Positions 34,969 to 44,999 are shown, numbered from the stretch's first letter. The stretch is DNA of 59,645 nt from Gemmatimonadota bacterium (GCA_003559555.1 PWLA01000005.1:1-59645); one strand, 5' to 3'. Notes: generated by a model from the letters alone, not told the origin. Made by a program: numbers and translations.

Positions 34969-36418
34969 CACCGAACGCCCGAACGCCCGGAACATCCTGA
35001 CCTCCACCCTCGACCCCCTCCCCAGGGAGGAGTGCGGCGTCTTTGCCGTCACGGGGATCCCGAACGCGGCGGAGCTGGCCTTCCTTGGGCTCTACTCCCT
35101 GCAGCACCGGGGGCAGGAGTCGGCGGGGATCTGCGCGGTGAACGGCGAAGGTGTGGCCCGGGTCCGCAAGGGAATCGGGCTGGTGGCCGATGTCTTCACG
35201 GCCGAGGACCTGAACGAGCTGGAAGGCACCACCGCCGTGGGGCACGTCCGCTACTCCACCACCGGCGGCAGCCGTCCCCAGAACGCCCAGCCCATCGTGG
35301 TCCGTTACGCCCAGGGCGACCTGGCCATCTCCCACAACGGAAATCTCACCAACGCCCAGGAGCTTCGAAACCGACTGGTGGAGGAAGGGGCTCTCTTCCA
35401 GACCACCTCGGACTCGGAGGTGATCGTCCATCTCATCGCCCGCTCCCGGCACGACACGGTGGAGGCCCAGATCGACGACGCCCTGACACACCTGGAGGGC
35501 GCCTTCTCGCTGGCCATCTCAGTAGGTGAGACGGTCTACGCCGCCGTGGATTCCCGGGGCTTCCGGCCCCTGGTCCTGGGCCGTCGGGGCTCCGGGTACG
35601 TGGTGACCTCGGAGACCTGCGCTCTGGACATCATCGATGCGGAGTACGTGCGGGACGTGGAGCCCGGCGAGGTCCTGAAGCTGGAAGGCTCGGAGGTGAC
35701 GAAGCTGCGAAGCCTGCCACCGGCGCCCCAGCCGGCGCCGTGCGTCTTCGAGCTGGTCTACTTCGCCCGGCCCGATTCCCGGATCTGGGGAGCCAGCGTG
35801 GATCGCTCCCGTCGGGCCTTTGGTCGGCAGCTCGCCCGGGAACACCCCGCCGAGGCCGACTGCGTCTTCGCGGTGCCCGACTCGGCCAACTCGGCAGCGC
35901 TGGGCTACGCCGAGGAGAGCGGCATCCCCTACGAGCTGGGTCTCCTCCGGAATCACTACGTGGGCCGGACCTTCATCCAGCCCTCCCAGGCCGATCGGGA
36001 TTTCGGCGCCAGAATGAAGTACAATCCGGTGCGCGAGGTCGTGGAGGGCCGCCGAGTGGTGGTGGTGGACGACTCCCTGGTCCGGGGCACCACCTCCACC
36101 TCGCTGGTCAAGTTCCTCCGGCAGGCCGGGGCCCGGGAAGTCCACTTCCGGATCGCCAGTCCCCCGGTGCGCTTCCCCTGCTTCTACGGGATTGACATGC
36201 CGTCCCGGGAGGAGCTGGTGGGATCGTCCCACTCGGTGGAGGAGATCGCCGAGCTCATCGGGGTCGAAACCATGGGCTATCTCTCGCTGGAGGGGATGCT
36301 GGAGTCGGTGAAGGACTTCGGCCCCTTCTGCGACGCCTGCTTCTCGGGCAACTACACGGCCCCCCTGGTGGACGTGCAGAGGGGACTGGCCTCGCTGGAG
36401 AACCCACCGGGCTGCTGA
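34955..36418 (+). CDS. purF: Amidophosphoribosyltransferase
   Basis: From the ATG at 34955 the protein has 487 residues; longer in-frame starts lie inside purL and are unlikely. The glutaminase nucleophile is Cys27 in REECGVFAV, implying removal of a 26-residue propeptide. The PRPP-binding loop is [17 protein letters not shown]. Cysteines in [25 protein letters not shown] and [13 protein letters not shown] match the Bacillus-type enzyme with an oxygen-labile 4Fe-4S cluster. It catalyses the first committed step of purine synthesis, yet here closes the operon. Confidence 0.96.
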   Translation: MHRPDTERPNARNILTSTLDPLPREECGVFAVTGIPNAAELAFLGLYSLQHRGQESAGICAVNGEGVARVRKGIGLVADVFTAEDLNELEGTTAVGHVRYSTTGGSRPQNAQPIVVRYAQGDLAISHNGNLTNAQELRNRLVEEGALFQTTSDSEVIVHLIARSRHDTVEAQIDDALTHLEGAFSLAISVGETVYAAVDSRGFRPLVLGRRGSGYVVTSETCALDIIDAEYVRDVEPGEVLKLEGSEVTKLRSLPPAPQPAPCVFELVYFARPDSRIWGASVDRSRRAFGRQLAREHPAEADCVFAVPDSANSAALGYAEESGIPYELGLLRNHYVGRTFIQPSQADRDFGARMKYNPVREVVEGRRVVVVDDSLVRGTTSTSLVKFLRQAGAREVHFRIASPPVRFPCFYGIDMPSREELVGSSHSVEEIAELIGVETMGYLSLEGMLESVKDFGPFCDACFSGNYTAPLVDVQRGLASLENPPGC

Positions 36419-36435
36419 CCCGCCGGGAAGGCGGG
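36419..36435. terminator. Hairpin at the end of the purine operon
   Basis: CCCGCC (36419-36424), loop GGGAA, GGCGGG (36430-36435) forms a perfect stem right after the purF stop and ten bases before the stop of the convergent lipoprotein gene. There is no U tract. Confidence 0.45.
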
Positions 36436-36445
36436 AACGGATGCG

Positions 36446-39397
36446 TCAGTTCGCCGCCACCACCGACACCGTGGTGAGCGCCCGGCTCACCAGCGCGTTG
36501 CCGTGGGCGTCCAGCCCCACGGCGAAGAGGGGATGGGTTCCTTCCGGAAGGTCGACCTCGGGAAGCCACTCCAGGCTCCAGCGCCAGCTCCGCCCCGTGG
36601 CCCCGCCCTCGTCACCGGTCATCTCGCTGACGTCCGCACTCCCCAACCACCGGGGAGTGCCGTCCACCCGGGCAAAGAAGTGCACCACCTCGAACACGTC
36701 CTCGAAGGAGCCCGACTCGCCGAAAGCGGTGGCGTCCAGAATCACCGCGTCCGGAGCCTGACTGCAGCTTCCGCCCTCGGGCACGTCGGATCTCGGAGCG
36801 CAGACGCTGCCGCCCTGGGCCTCCAGAACCCAGCGTGCGACGCCCTCCGCCTCACCCCGCTCGCTCACGGCGAAGCTCCGGGGGGCGCCATCGGTGGCCG
36901 GAACGCCGGCCGCCAGGTGCCCGGTGGCCTGCAAGCGGGCGGCATCGTGGAGGATCACCGAGAACCCGCTGAGGGGCTGCAGGATCCCGCTGGGCGCGGC
37001 TACGCCGCCTGCGGTCACCCGCTCGGCCGCAGCCACTACCGGTGCGTCCCATCGGGCCGTGGCCGTGCTCACCGGACTTCCGTCGAAGCGGACGCCCAGC
37101 GTATCGGGGGGCACCAGGGGAAGCTCCACCTGGAGCAGGCCCCCGGTACCGGAGAAGCGATGCAGGAGGGCCGCACGGTGAAGGTCCACATTGTCCGAAA
37201 CCGGCGCCTCCACCTCCACGGTTCCCCCCGCCTGGAGCTCTTCCCCGGCCAGGACCTCCTCCACCACCGGCGCCTCGGTGTCCCGGAGGAGCCAGCGGCT
37301 CAACTGATCCGAGCGGTTCCCGGCCCGGTCCAGCACCCGACTCTGGTAGACGAAGTAGCCCTCCCCCTCCGAGGGCACCGAGCGGGTAAGGGCGTCCGGA
37401 GCGGGCTGGCAGATGGAGGTGCCAGGAAATGGGCAGGCGGCCGCACCGTCCAGGCCGGGCGCCAGTCGGCGGACCGTGGCCCGAGCCGGCATGGACGAGA
37501 ACCCGCTGGCCCGGTCCTCGGCCCGGACCGTCCAGCTGGATCCGCCGTCGGGGTTCACCGCCCGGTGGGCCACCGCAGCCGAAGAGAAGCGGACCTCCGG
37601 GGGCGTCGCGTCGATGCCCATGACGGCTCCCAGCTCATTGGAAAGCGAGTTGCCGGAGGAGGGGGCAAGGGCGATGACGCGCCGATTGTCCAGGGCGTCC
37701 CGGTAGACCGCCACCGCCCGGTAGGCCGTGTTGGTCGCCGACTCCATAGCATCGCTTCCCCGCTCCACCGCGGGCCGGGCAGCCAGTTCCTGGTCGCTCT
37801 CCCCTGCCGGCCCCACGTGGAAGCTCACGCTCTCGCCGCCGACCCCGACATCGGCCTCGCCCTCGAACGCCGCCGCGAACTGGAAGTCGGCGCCCACCCA
37901 GTTCCCCAGGCAGCACGGGCTCTCGGCCCCCTGCTCCGGAAGCGCGAAGCTGCCGCCGGGGGGCGGCACGTTGTCGATCCGAAGGCCTTCCGCCACCACC
38001 ACCGGGAGGTCCGGAACCGGATCGCCGTTGCCATAGCGGGCCGATCGCACCCGCACCTGGTCGGTGGCGCCCGCCGGCGTCTGGTAGTTCGCGATATTGG
38101 TGGAGTCGGCCGGACCGGAGCCTGGGAAGGTGGTGTGGAAGGGAGCTTCTCCACCCACCCCGCGCACCCGAAGGGACGCCCCACCGCGACGCCGGATCTC
38201 CAGGGTGACCGAGGTCACCGTGCGGCCGGGATGGTAGATGACCGGAATGATCTCGATCCCCAGATCACCCCCCATCCACTCCTCACCCTGGGGCCCGGCC
38301 GTGGGTCCCCGCTGGGGAGCCAGATGGGCCAGGAAGGTATCCCGATTGTTCAGCCGGACCGGGATCACCGAGGTCCAGATGTCCTCGCCCCCCTCCCGGG
38401 TGGACAGACTGGCCCTGAGGTCCCGCTCGCCGTTGGCGAATCGGACCTGGCCAGTCTCGTCGTCGAACTCGGCCGTCCGGAGGGTGAAGGTGAGGGTGAA
38501 GGAGCTCTCGGCAGCGCTGCCCTTCACCTCAGACGCCGGCGCCGCGCCTTCCACTTCGGCATCGGCTCCCACGCCCGCCGGGGTCCCGTCCGGGTTGAAG
38601 ATCTGCTGTCCCACCACCTCATCTCCCAGGAAGAGCCGGACCGCTTCGGGAGTGTCCTCGCCGCGATCCACCCTCACCTCCACCTCGACCCGACCACGGA
38701 AGTCGTCGGGATCCACCGGCTCGGTTCCTCCCGAGGGCAGTGCTCGCGTGAGCGAAGTGATGGTCACCGTGGCCGACAGCTCCGGCTCCCCCTCGAAGTC
38801 CGCCGTGACCGTCTCTCCGGTCTCCACCTGCACCTCGGCCTCGGTGGCCGGAAAGCTCACATTCCCCGGAAAACCGGAGATGGCGACGCTGTAGCTCCCC
38901 TTTCGAAGCCCGGAGAAGTTGTACACCCCTTCACCGTCGGTGGTGGTCAGGGTGGTGTCCGGACCCTCGGCTCGAACCGTGACGCCCGGCAGTGCCCGAT
39001 CCCGGGAGGTGACGGTGCCGCGAATGCTGGAGGTCCGGATGAAGCTTCCCAGGAAGTCCAGGGTCACGATCCGGCGTCCTGCGTCCCGGCCGATGACCGC
39101 CGTGCGGGAGGTGGAAGAGAAGGACGCGTCGGACGGAAACCCCCGGATGCTCACCACGTACGCGCCGGTGGGGACGTCGCTGAAGGTGAAGCGTCCGTTG
39201 GAATCGGTGGTGGCGTCCCGTACGGCATCGCCACTCATCTCAACCGTCACCCCGGCCAGCCCGACGCCCTCCACCATGACCATGCCCCGGACCTCACCCA
39301 CCGGCTGCGGTGAGGTGCCGTCATCGCAGGCGGCCAGGGCCAGGACGAGTCCCAGCCAGAGGACCGAACGGAGAGTTGAGCTGAAGATACGACGCAC
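36446..39397 (-). CDS. Large surface lipoprotein with carboxypeptidase-regulatory-like repeats
   Basis: From the GTG at 39397, with an AGGA seven bases upstream, the protein has 983 residues. The signal peptide ends at the lipobox LALAAC (Cys24). At least two carboxypeptidase-regulatory-like beta domains follow: GEVRGMVMVEGVGLAGVTVE with FTFSDVPTGAYVVSIRGFP, and SIRGTVTSRDRALPGVTVRA with YNFSGLRKGSYSVAISGFP. The remaining 700 residues look like Ig-like or beta-rich surface modules with Gly/Asp-rich loops and a few cysteines (CCLGNW). No enzyme motif is visible. It is probably a cell-surface or outer-membrane protein with a binding or structural role. The frame is open to 39496, but the lipoprotein start is clearly internal. 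Confidence 0.8.
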   Translation of the reverse strand: MRRIFSSTLRSVLWLGLVLALAACDDGTSPQPVGEVRGMVMVEGVGLAGVTVEMSGDAVRDATTDSNGRFTFSDVPTGAYVVSIRGFPSDASFSSTSRTAVIGRDAGRRIVTLDFLGSFIRTSSIRGTVTSRDRALPGVTVRAEGPDTTLTTTDGEGVYNFSGLRKGSYSVAISGFPGNVSFPATEAEVQVETGETVTADFEGEPELSATVTITSLTRALPSGGTEPVDPDDFRGRVEVEVRVDRGEDTPEAVRLFLGDEVVGQQIFNPDGTPAGVGADAEVEGAAPASEVKGSAAESSFTLTFTLRTAEFDDETGQVRFANGERDLRASLSTREGGEDIWTSVIPVRLNNRDTFLAHLAPQRGPTAGPQGEEWMGGDLGIEIIPVIYHPGRTVTSVTLEIRRRGGASLRVRGVGGEAPFHTTFPGSGPADSTNIANYQTPAGATDQVRVRSARYGNGDPVPDLPVVVAEGLRIDNVPPPGGSFALPEQGAESPCCLGNWVGADFQFAAAFEGEADVGVGGESVSFHVGPAGESDQELAARPAVERGSDAMESATNTAYRAVAVYRDALDNRRVIALAPSSGNSLSNELGAVMGIDATPPEVRFSSAAVAHRAVNPDGGSSWTVRAEDRASGFSSMPARATVRRLAPGLDGAAACPFPGTSICQPAPDALTRSVPSEGEGYFVYQSRVLDRAGNRSDQLSRWLLRDTEAPVVEEVLAGEELQAGGTVEVEAPVSDNVDLHRAALLHRFSGTGGLLQVELPLVPPDTLGVRFDGSPVSTATARWDAPVVAAAERVTAGGVAAPSGILQPLSGFSVILHDAARLQATGHLAAGVPATDGAPRSFAVSERGEAEGVARWVLEAQGGSVCAPRSDVPEGGSCSQAPDAVILDATAFGESGSFEDVFEVVHFFARVDGTPRWLGSADVSEMTGDEGGATGRSWRWSLEWLPEVDLPEGTHPLFAVGLDAHGNALVSRALTTVSVVAAN

Positions 39398-39619
39398 GCT
39401 GTGTCCTGCCTCGGATGGCACTGGATACCGGGCCTGAGCCCGACATTGGAAGAGTATGGAAGTGCAAGATAGGTGCCACGTCCACACCCGCCACAAAGCC
39501 CCGATGAGAGCCGAGCCCAGGGACAGCCCGGGCCCCCGATGGGACCGGGGCGACGCTCCTTCGTCAGATTTCTGACCCCCGCCTGCAGATCTACGGGCAG
39601 ACGACCGGAGGTCTGGAAA
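39398..39619. other. Intergenic region between fbp stop and the large lipoprotein gene
   Basis: These 222 bases contain no gene. They hold the upstream region of the lipoprotein gene and the downstream region of fbp, including the palindrome at 39563-39576. No strong promoter was found; GTGGCA and TACTCT with 17-base spacing on the minus strand is a weak candidate. Confidence 0.5.
39563..39576. promoter_or_regulatory. Perfect inverted repeat GTCAGA-TT-TCTGAC
   Basis: Two perfect six-base arms with a two-base centre lie 44 bases after the fbp stop and about 165 bases before the lipoprotein start. It could be an operator or part of an fbp terminator. Confidence 0.35.
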
Positions 39620-40642
39620 TCAGCCGTCGTCGGTCGGGCCTGCCAGGTAGTGTTCCGCCAGGTCCACCAGCTCGCCGGAACCGATGAACAGGGGCGTTCT
39701 CTGGTGCAGCGCCTCGGGTTGGATGTCCAGGATGTTCTCCTCCCCGCTAGAGGCCCTCCCCCCGGCCTGCTCCGCCAGAAACGCCAGCGGCGAGGCCTCG
39801 TAGAGGAGACGCAGCTTCCCCTCCGGCTGCTTCGGATCGCTGGGATACATGAAGAGCCCTCCCCGGAGGAGGGTGCGGTGAAAATCAGCCACCAACGATC
39901 CAATATAGCGGGCCGAGAATCCGCCTCCGTCGGCGGATCCATCCGTCCCCTTCAGGTGGTCCAGCAGCCGCTGCGTGCCGCGGTTCCACCGGGAATAGTA
40001 GGCTTCGTTCACCGAGTAGTACCGCGTGGGAGATCGGGGGATCCGGATGTCTTCGTGGCTCAGGATGAACTCGCCGATGGAGGGATCCAGGGTGAAGCCG
40101 TGGACCCCGGCCCCCGTGCTGTAGACCAGCATCGTGGAGGACCCATAGACCACATAGCCGGCGGCCAGTTGGCGGCGGCCCGGCTGAAGGCAGTCATCCA
40201 GGCTCCCCCGCTCCTGGTCGCTCACCTTTCGTTGAATGGAGAAAATGGTGCCGATGGAGACGTTCACATCGATGTTGGAGGACCCGTCCAGGGGGTCGAA
40301 GAGGAGCACGTAGCTCCCTGCCGGAAACTTGTCCGGAATGGGGATGAAGTCCTCCACCTCCTCGCTCACCATGCAGCAGAGGTGTCCGGTGTGGTCCATG
40401 GCCCGGTAGATCACGTCCTGGGCGAACACGTCCAGCTTCTGGACCGGCTCCCCCTGCACGTTGCGGTGGCCGGCCCGGCCCAGGATATCCACTAGTCCGG
40501 CCATGTTCACCTGCCGGGAGATCACCTTCGCCGCCAGCGCCATGTCGGTGAGGATGTTGCTGAAGGCTCCGGAGGCCTCGGGCTTCCGCCGCTCCTCGTC
40601 GATGATGTGCCGGTCGATGGTCACGATGTGGGTGTCGGTCAT
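39620..40642 (-). CDS. fbp: Fructose-1,6-bisphosphatase class I
   Basis: The protein has 340 residues. The metal site is [20 protein letters not shown], preceded by [11 protein letters not shown] and followed by [19 protein letters not shown] and [19 protein letters not shown]. It hydrolyses fructose 1,6-bisphosphate to fructose 6-phosphate in gluconeogenesis. A class I aldolase lies at 57092-58132 in the same window, a reversible partner in the same route. It is 105 bases downstream of comEC on the same strand. Confidence 0.96.
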   Translation of the reverse strand: MTDTHIVTIDRHIIDEERRKPEASGAFSNILTDMALAAKVISRQVNMAGLVDILGRAGHRNVQGEPVQKLDVFAQDVIYRAMDHTGHLCCMVSEEVEDFIPIPDKFPAGSYVLLFDPLDGSSNIDVNVSIGTIFSIQRKVSDQERGSLDDCLQPGRRQLAAGYVVYGSSTMLVYSTGAGVHGFTLDPSIGEFILSHEDIRIPRSPTRYYSVNEAYYSRWNRGTQRLLDHLKGTDGSADGGGFSARYIGSLVADFHRTLLRGGLFMYPSDPKQPEGKLRLLYEASPLAFLAEQAGGRASSGEENILDIQPEALHQRTPLFIGSGELVDLAEHYLAGPTDDG

Positions 40643-40747
40643 GGCGCGGTGGGGTTCGAGGGATCTGGCGGTGGGGCAGCCGAAGCGTCCGGCCGGGACT
40701 GAAATCCACAGGAAACGTATCTTCGGAGCGGGTCTCCGGACCAGTCC

Positions 40748-43090
40748 TCACCGACTCCCCCGCACCTCCACCGAGCCATCCCGATGAACCCGGACCCTGA
40801 TGTCGCCGTCCCGATCGGTGCGATAGATGGGCACCCCACGGCGCTCCAGCCGCCGGGTCACCTCCGGATGGGGATGGCCGTACCGGTTTCCGTCGCCCAC
40901 TGGCACCATGGCCAGACCGGGCCGGCCCCGATCCAGGAGGGCCGCCCCGGTGGAGGTCCGGCTTCCGTGGTGCCCCACCTTCAGAACCGCGAGCCCCTCC
41001 GGTACCTGGTCCAGGGTCCGTTCCTCCACCCAGTGATACGCATCGCCGGTGAGGAGCACCGTGCCCCGTCCGTAGCGCACCAGCAGGACGATGGAGAGGT
41101 CGTTCCAGTCGGACAGCTCCGGGTCGGCGGCGGTGTCCGGATCCGGGTGCAGCACCGTCAGCTCCACGCCGTCCAGCCTCATCCCGAGTCCCGACTCGGC
41201 CCTCCACCAGGAGACCCCCCGGGTCCGGGCCTCCTCCAGCGTCTCGCTCCACGCCACGCTGGGGACCGGCCGGGACGGGTCCAGGACGCCCCGAACGGGA
41301 AACGCCCCCAGCACCGCCGGCGCGCCTCCCACGTGATCCAGGTGGGGGTGGCTCAGGACCAGGGCTTCGATGCGACGCACCCCGTGGCGCCGGAGGTAGG
41401 GTACCACCCGCCGCTCGCCGGCGTCGAAGTAGTCGCTCCGGGGACCGGCATCCACCACCAGCCACCGGTCCGAAGGAAGGCGGAGGGCCATGGCGTCACC
41501 CTGTCCCACGTCGATCATGTGAACCTCCAGGGCCGCAGGACCCGGAACGACAGGAAGGAGAAGGATGGCGGCGATGGCCAGGGCCGCGCCGGCTCCCCGC
41601 CGGACCGCCCCGCGCACCCGGCCTGGCAGGAGCCATCTGAAGCCCAGCGTCACCCCCCAGGCCACCCCCATCCCCCAGTGGAGCACCCGGCGGGAGACCC
41701 AGATGGAAGCCCCCGGCAGGTCGGCGCACCACCGGACCGCGGCCTCCACCGCCGCCAGGAGGAGCCCCACCCCGCCGGCCAGGAAGGGGGCCAGCGGTCC
41801 CGGAATGAGGGAGAGGGCCAGGGCGGCCCCCACCCCGGGAATGGCGGCGGCCACCACCGGCGCCACCGCCAGCGTCGCCGGGATCCCCACCACCGACACC
41901 CGGTCAAAATGCCAGGCCAGAAGGGGGAGGGTGGGGAGGGTCGCGGCGGTCCCGGCCACCAGACCGTCGGCCCCTCCCCGGAGGATGCCCTCTCCCGGCC
42001 CCCGGGTCTTCCGGCCCCGGACCAGGGGCCGCCCCCGCCACCACCTCCACCCCCGATCCAGCAGGTCGCCCAGGGGACGCCGCAGGAGAACCAGCCCCGC
42101 CGTGCCGGCAAAGGAGAGCTGGAAACCGATGGAGCGCAGGTTCCGAGGATCGGCCACCAGGAGGAGGAGGAGGGCCGAGGCCAGCGCTCCCACCGGAACC
42201 ACGGGACGTCCCCGAATGCGGGCCGCCGCCAGGAGCGTCAGGATCAGGGCCGCCCGGACGGCGGCGTGGGGCGCCCCGATCCCCAGGACGTAGCACCAGC
42301 AGCCCAGGGCCGCCCCCAGGGTGGCCGGCCGCCGACGGAACCCCACCAGGCGCAGGGTCCCCAGAAGGAGGCCGGCCACCACACCCACGTGAAAGCCGGA
42401 GATGGCCAGCAGGTGGGCCGTGCCGGACAAAGCGAAGGCCTCCCGGAGCTCGGGGTCCAGGTGCTCCCTTCGAGCCAGAACCAGTGCCTCCACCATGGGG
42501 GCCCGGTCCCCCCACAACCCGGCCATGGTCTCCTGGAGCCTTCCCCTGAACCCCAGGAGGCGCCCGGGGAGGTCGCCGCCCTCCACCCTCTCGGGCTCGC
42601 CCTGGACCCGGAGCCGGCCGGCCCATTCGGCCCGACCCTCCGGCGGATGCCCCCGGGCCTCCCAGCGCACGTCCAGACCCAGCCGGGCGCCGGCCGGCGG
42701 CGCCTCCATGGATCCGGTGACGAGGATCCGAACCACCCCCCGACACCCGTCCGGGAGGCCGGTTTCGGGCCGGAAGGGAACCGTCCGGCCCACCTCGATG
42801 CGACTGAGGGAGCGGCCCTCCACCCTTCCCTCCCACCCGTCCGGGATCCCCAGGCGGCAGTCCCCGGCATCCTGCTCCAGGGCGGCGGCGGCAGCGAGCC
42901 CCCCGGCCGCCAGGGCCAGGAGCCAGGCGGCGCCGGGTCCGGAAACGGGACGCCACCATAGCAGGATGGGCGCTGTCAGGAGGAGGGAGGTCAGGAGCGC
43001 CGGGAGGGAGAGGGCGCCGGAGAGAATGAGGCCGACCCCGGCACCGTAGGCCAGGGCCAGCCCGACGACGGGGGGGAGGCGAGGGCTCAG
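40748..43090 (-). CDS. comEC: ComEC/Rec2-type DNA uptake channel protein
   Basis: The protein has about 780 residues if it starts at the CTG at 43090. It has an N-terminal hydrophobic and DUF4131-like part (LPPVVGLALAYGAGVGLILS, EQDAGDCRLG), the competence domain with HLLAISGFHVGVVAGLLLG and about ten helices (from about 220), and a C-terminal MBL-fold domain (about 520-770) with IDVGQGDAMALRLPSD, LSHPHLDHVGG and LKVGHHGSRTST. ComEC carries single-stranded DNA across the cytoplasmic membrane. A GTG at 42823 is the first standard start, but it would remove the first 89 residues, which clearly belong to the family. No ATG, GTG or TTG exists in frame before the upstream stop. Confidence 0.88.
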   Translation of the reverse strand: MSPRLPPVVGLALAYGAGVGLILSGALSLPALLTSLLLTAPILLWWRPVSGPGAAWLLALAAGGLAAAAALEQDAGDCRLGIPDGWEGRVEGRSLSRIEVGRTVPFRPETGLPDGCRGVVRILVTGSMEAPPAGARLGLDVRWEARGHPPEGRAEWAGRLRVQGEPERVEGGDLPGRLLGFRGRLQETMAGLWGDRAPMVEALVLARREHLDPELREAFALSGTAHLLAISGFHVGVVAGLLLGTLRLVGFRRRPATLGAALGCWCYVLGIGAPHAAVRAALILTLLAAARIRGRPVVPVGALASALLLLLVADPRNLRSIGFQLSFAGTAGLVLLRRPLGDLLDRGWRWWRGRPLVRGRKTRGPGEGILRGGADGLVAGTAATLPTLPLLAWHFDRVSVVGIPATLAVAPVVAAAIPGVGAALALSLIPGPLAPFLAGGVGLLLAAVEAAVRWCADLPGASIWVSRRVLHWGMGVAWGVTLGFRWLLPGRVRGAVRRGAGAALAIAAILLLPVVPGPAALEVHMIDVGQGDAMALRLPSDRWLVVDAGPRSDYFDAGERRVVPYLRRHGVRRIEALVLSHPHLDHVGGAPAVLGAFPVRGVLDPSRPVPSVAWSETLEEARTRGVSWWRAESGLGMRLDGVELTVLHPDPDTAADPELSDWNDLSIVLLVRYGRGTVLLTGDAYHWVEERTLDQVPEGLAVLKVGHHGSRTSTGAALLDRGRPGLAMVPVGDGNRYGHPHPEVTRRLERRGVPIYRTDRDGDIRVRVHRDGSVEVRGSR

Positions 43091-43093
43091 CTC

Positions 43094-43101
43094 CCTCCTC
43101 C
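43094..43101 (-). promoter_or_regulatory. Ribosome binding site supporting a CTG start for comEC
   Basis: GGAGGAGG sits with GGAGG six bases before the CTG at 43090. It is the only good site ahead of the hydrophobic N-terminal region in this frame. Confidence 0.45.
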
Positions 43102-43185
43102 CCCACCCCGCTCGGGAGGCGGCGTCATGGTGCGGTCAGGGCGTAAGCTCCTCCAGGGTCGCGTGCAGGGTCGTGTCTCGGGGCG

Positions 43186-43506
43186 TCAGCTCTCGTCGCC
43201 GCCTGCGTCCTCGGCAGCGAAGAGATCCCGCTGGTAGCGGTCCACCCGCTGGCGCTCCTCCCGGTCCTCCTCCTCCAGCCGCTCCCGCAGGAACCGCCGG
43301 ACCTTCAGGTCGGCGTGCACCCCGGCCAGGAGCATGACCAGCATGCCGATGAAGAGGGAGCCAAAGGCCACGTAGGTGAGGGGCACTCCGTACAGGGTCC
43401 ACAGACCCAGGTCCACCGTCACCCGCTCCCCGCCGTTCCACCGGGCGAAGAGCATGACCATCACCAGAACTGCCAGGACGCCTGCAGCTCCGGCGATCCG
43501 GCTCAC
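43186..43506 (-). CDS. LapA-domain (DUF1049) small membrane protein
   Basis: The protein has 106 residues from the GTG at 43506, overlapping the miaB stop. Two transmembrane helices (about 2-20 and 40-62) are followed by a charged cytoplasmic helix (RRFLRERLEEEDREERQRVD). This is the layout of the LapA domain found in lipopolysaccharide-assembly and envelope proteins, though the family's function is vague. It lies between miaB and comEC on the same strand. The larger open frame reaching to 44412 is a shadow of miaB. Confidence 0.7.
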   Translation of the reverse strand: MSRIAGAAGVLAVLVMVMLFARWNGGERVTVDLGLWTLYGVPLTYVAFGSLFIGMLVMLLAGVHADLKVRRFLRERLEEEDREERQRVDRYQRDLFAAEDAGGDES

Positions 43507-44999
43507 ACCCGCCCCGCCAGCGCCGGAATCCCGGCCGAATCCCGCTCCTCCACCAGCTCGCCCCGAAAGGTGGCGCCGGTGGTGCCGGTGAAAGCCACCG
43601 TGGCGAACTGGCCGATGGAGCGTCCCCGGGCCGGGAAGGCCACCACCTTGTTCCGCCGGGTCCGTCCCAGGAGATGCCCCGGGTCCCGGGCCTCCTTCTC
43701 GATGAGGACCTCCTCCACCCGTCCCACCTCGGACCGGTTGATCTCGGCCTGGATTCCCCGGGCCACCTGGATGAGCTCCTCCAACCGGGCCTGGGCCACC
43801 TCGTCGTCGATGAAGTCCCCGTCGGGGAAGCGGGTGGCCGGGGTGCCGTCCCGGAGGGAGTACTTGTAGGTGAAGGCGTCGTCGAAGCGGACCGTCCGCA
43901 TGAGCTCCAACGTGTCCTTGAACTCGGCGTCGGTCTCGCCGGGGAAGCCCACGATGATGTCGGTGGAGAGGGCGATGTCGGGGATGGCGGCCCGGACCCT
44001 CTCGACCTTCTCCAGAAACGACTCCACCGTGTAGCGTCGAACCATCCGCTTGAGCGTCCGGTCGTTGCCCGCCTGGGCCGGGAGGTGGAGCTGCTCGCAG
44101 ACCGCCTCCTCTGTGGCCATCACCTCGATGAGCTCCGGCGTCACGTCGTTGGGATGGGGCGAGGTGAAGCGCACCCTGCGCAGACCATCCACCCGAGCCA
44201 CCTCCCGGAGGAGCCGGGGGAAGTCCCAGTCGCCGTGCCGGTACGAATTCACCGTCTGCCCCAGGAGTGTGACCTCCGAGCGGCCCCCTTCCACCAGCGT
44301 GCGGATCTCGTCCAGGATCTCCTGGGGACGGCGGTTCTTTTCGGGCCCCCGCACGTAGGGGACGATGCAGTAGGTACAGCGGTGATCGCACCCTCGCTGA
44401 ATGGGAATCCACGCCGCCACCCCGGTGGTCCGGCGCTGCTCCAGCCCCTCGTAGTTCTCCCCGGTGTCCAGGTCCAGGACCGCGAGCTGGATCCGCTCCT
44501 TGCCCCGCCGCCCGGAGGACTGGCCTACGAAGGTTCCGGATCCCGCCGGCCGCTTTTCGTCGGGCGCGGGCGCCCCCTTCCCCGTGCCCAGGTCTCCCGC
44601 CAACTCCGGGGCCTCACCGGCCTCGATGCGACGGAGCTGCTCCGGGAGCGACCGGTAGGCGTCGGGCCCCATCACCAGGTCCACGAACGGCGCCTTCCGG
44701 AGAAGATCCGTTCCCATCCGCTGGGCCATGCATCCGGTGACCCCCAGGACCATATCCGGCCGGTCCTGCTTGAGCCCGTTGAGCTGCGAAACCCGCCCCA
44801 GGACCCGCCGCTCGGCGTGGTCCCGGATGGCGCAGGTGTTCACCAGGACCACGTCGGCGTCCTCGGGAGCGTCCACCAGCTCATACCCGTCGGCGCTCAA
44901 GATTCCCTCCATGAGCTCTCCGTCGGAGATGTTCATCTGGCAGCCGTACGTCTCCACGTAGGCCCGCCGGGTCCGGGTTGGCTCGGGCGCGTCGGTCAT
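43503..44999 (-). CDS. miaB: tRNA-2-methylthio-N6-dimethylallyladenosine synthase
   Basis: From the ATG at 44999 the protein has 498 residues. The N-terminal UPF0004 domain supplies three cysteines (YGCQMN, NTCAIR, TGCMAQ). The radical-SAM motif is GCDHRCTYCIVPYVRG, and the TRAM domain lies at the C-terminus (about 430-495). It adds a methylthio group to i6A37 of tRNA. A hydrophilic insert of about 45 residues (KGAPAPDEKRPAGSG and nearby) separates the N-terminal domain from the radical-SAM core. The frame is open to 45335, but upstream codons lack similarity. It is divergent from kaiC. Confidence 0.95.
   Translation of the reverse strand: MTDAPEPTRTRRAYVETYGCQMNISDGELMEGILSADGYELVDAPEDADVVLVNTCAIRDHAERRVLGRVSQLNGLKQDRPDMVLGVTGCMAQRMGTDLLRKAPFVDLVMGPDAYRSLPEQLRRIEAGEAPELAGDLGTGKGAPAPDEKRPAGSGTFVGQSSGRRGKERIQLAVLDLDTGENYEGLEQRRTTGVAAWIPIQRGCDHRCTYCIVPYVRGPEKNRRPQEILDEIRTLVEGGRSEVTLLGQTVNSYRHGDWDFPRLLREVARVDGLRRVRFTSPHPNDVTPELIEVMATEEAVCEQLHLPAQAGNDRTLKRMVRRYTVESFLEKVERVRAAIPDIALSTDIIVGFPGETDAEFKDTLELMRTVRFDDAFTYKYSLRDGTPATRFPDGDFIDDEVAQARLEELIQVARGIQAEINRSEVGRVEEVLIEKEARDPGHLLGRTRRNKVVAFPARGRSIGQFATVAFTGTTGATFRGELVEERDSAGIPALAGRV

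Noticed and set aside
43186-44412. 408-codon frame containing the LapA-domain end
   Set aside because: Only the last 106 residues look like protein; the rest is an out-of-frame reading of miaB.
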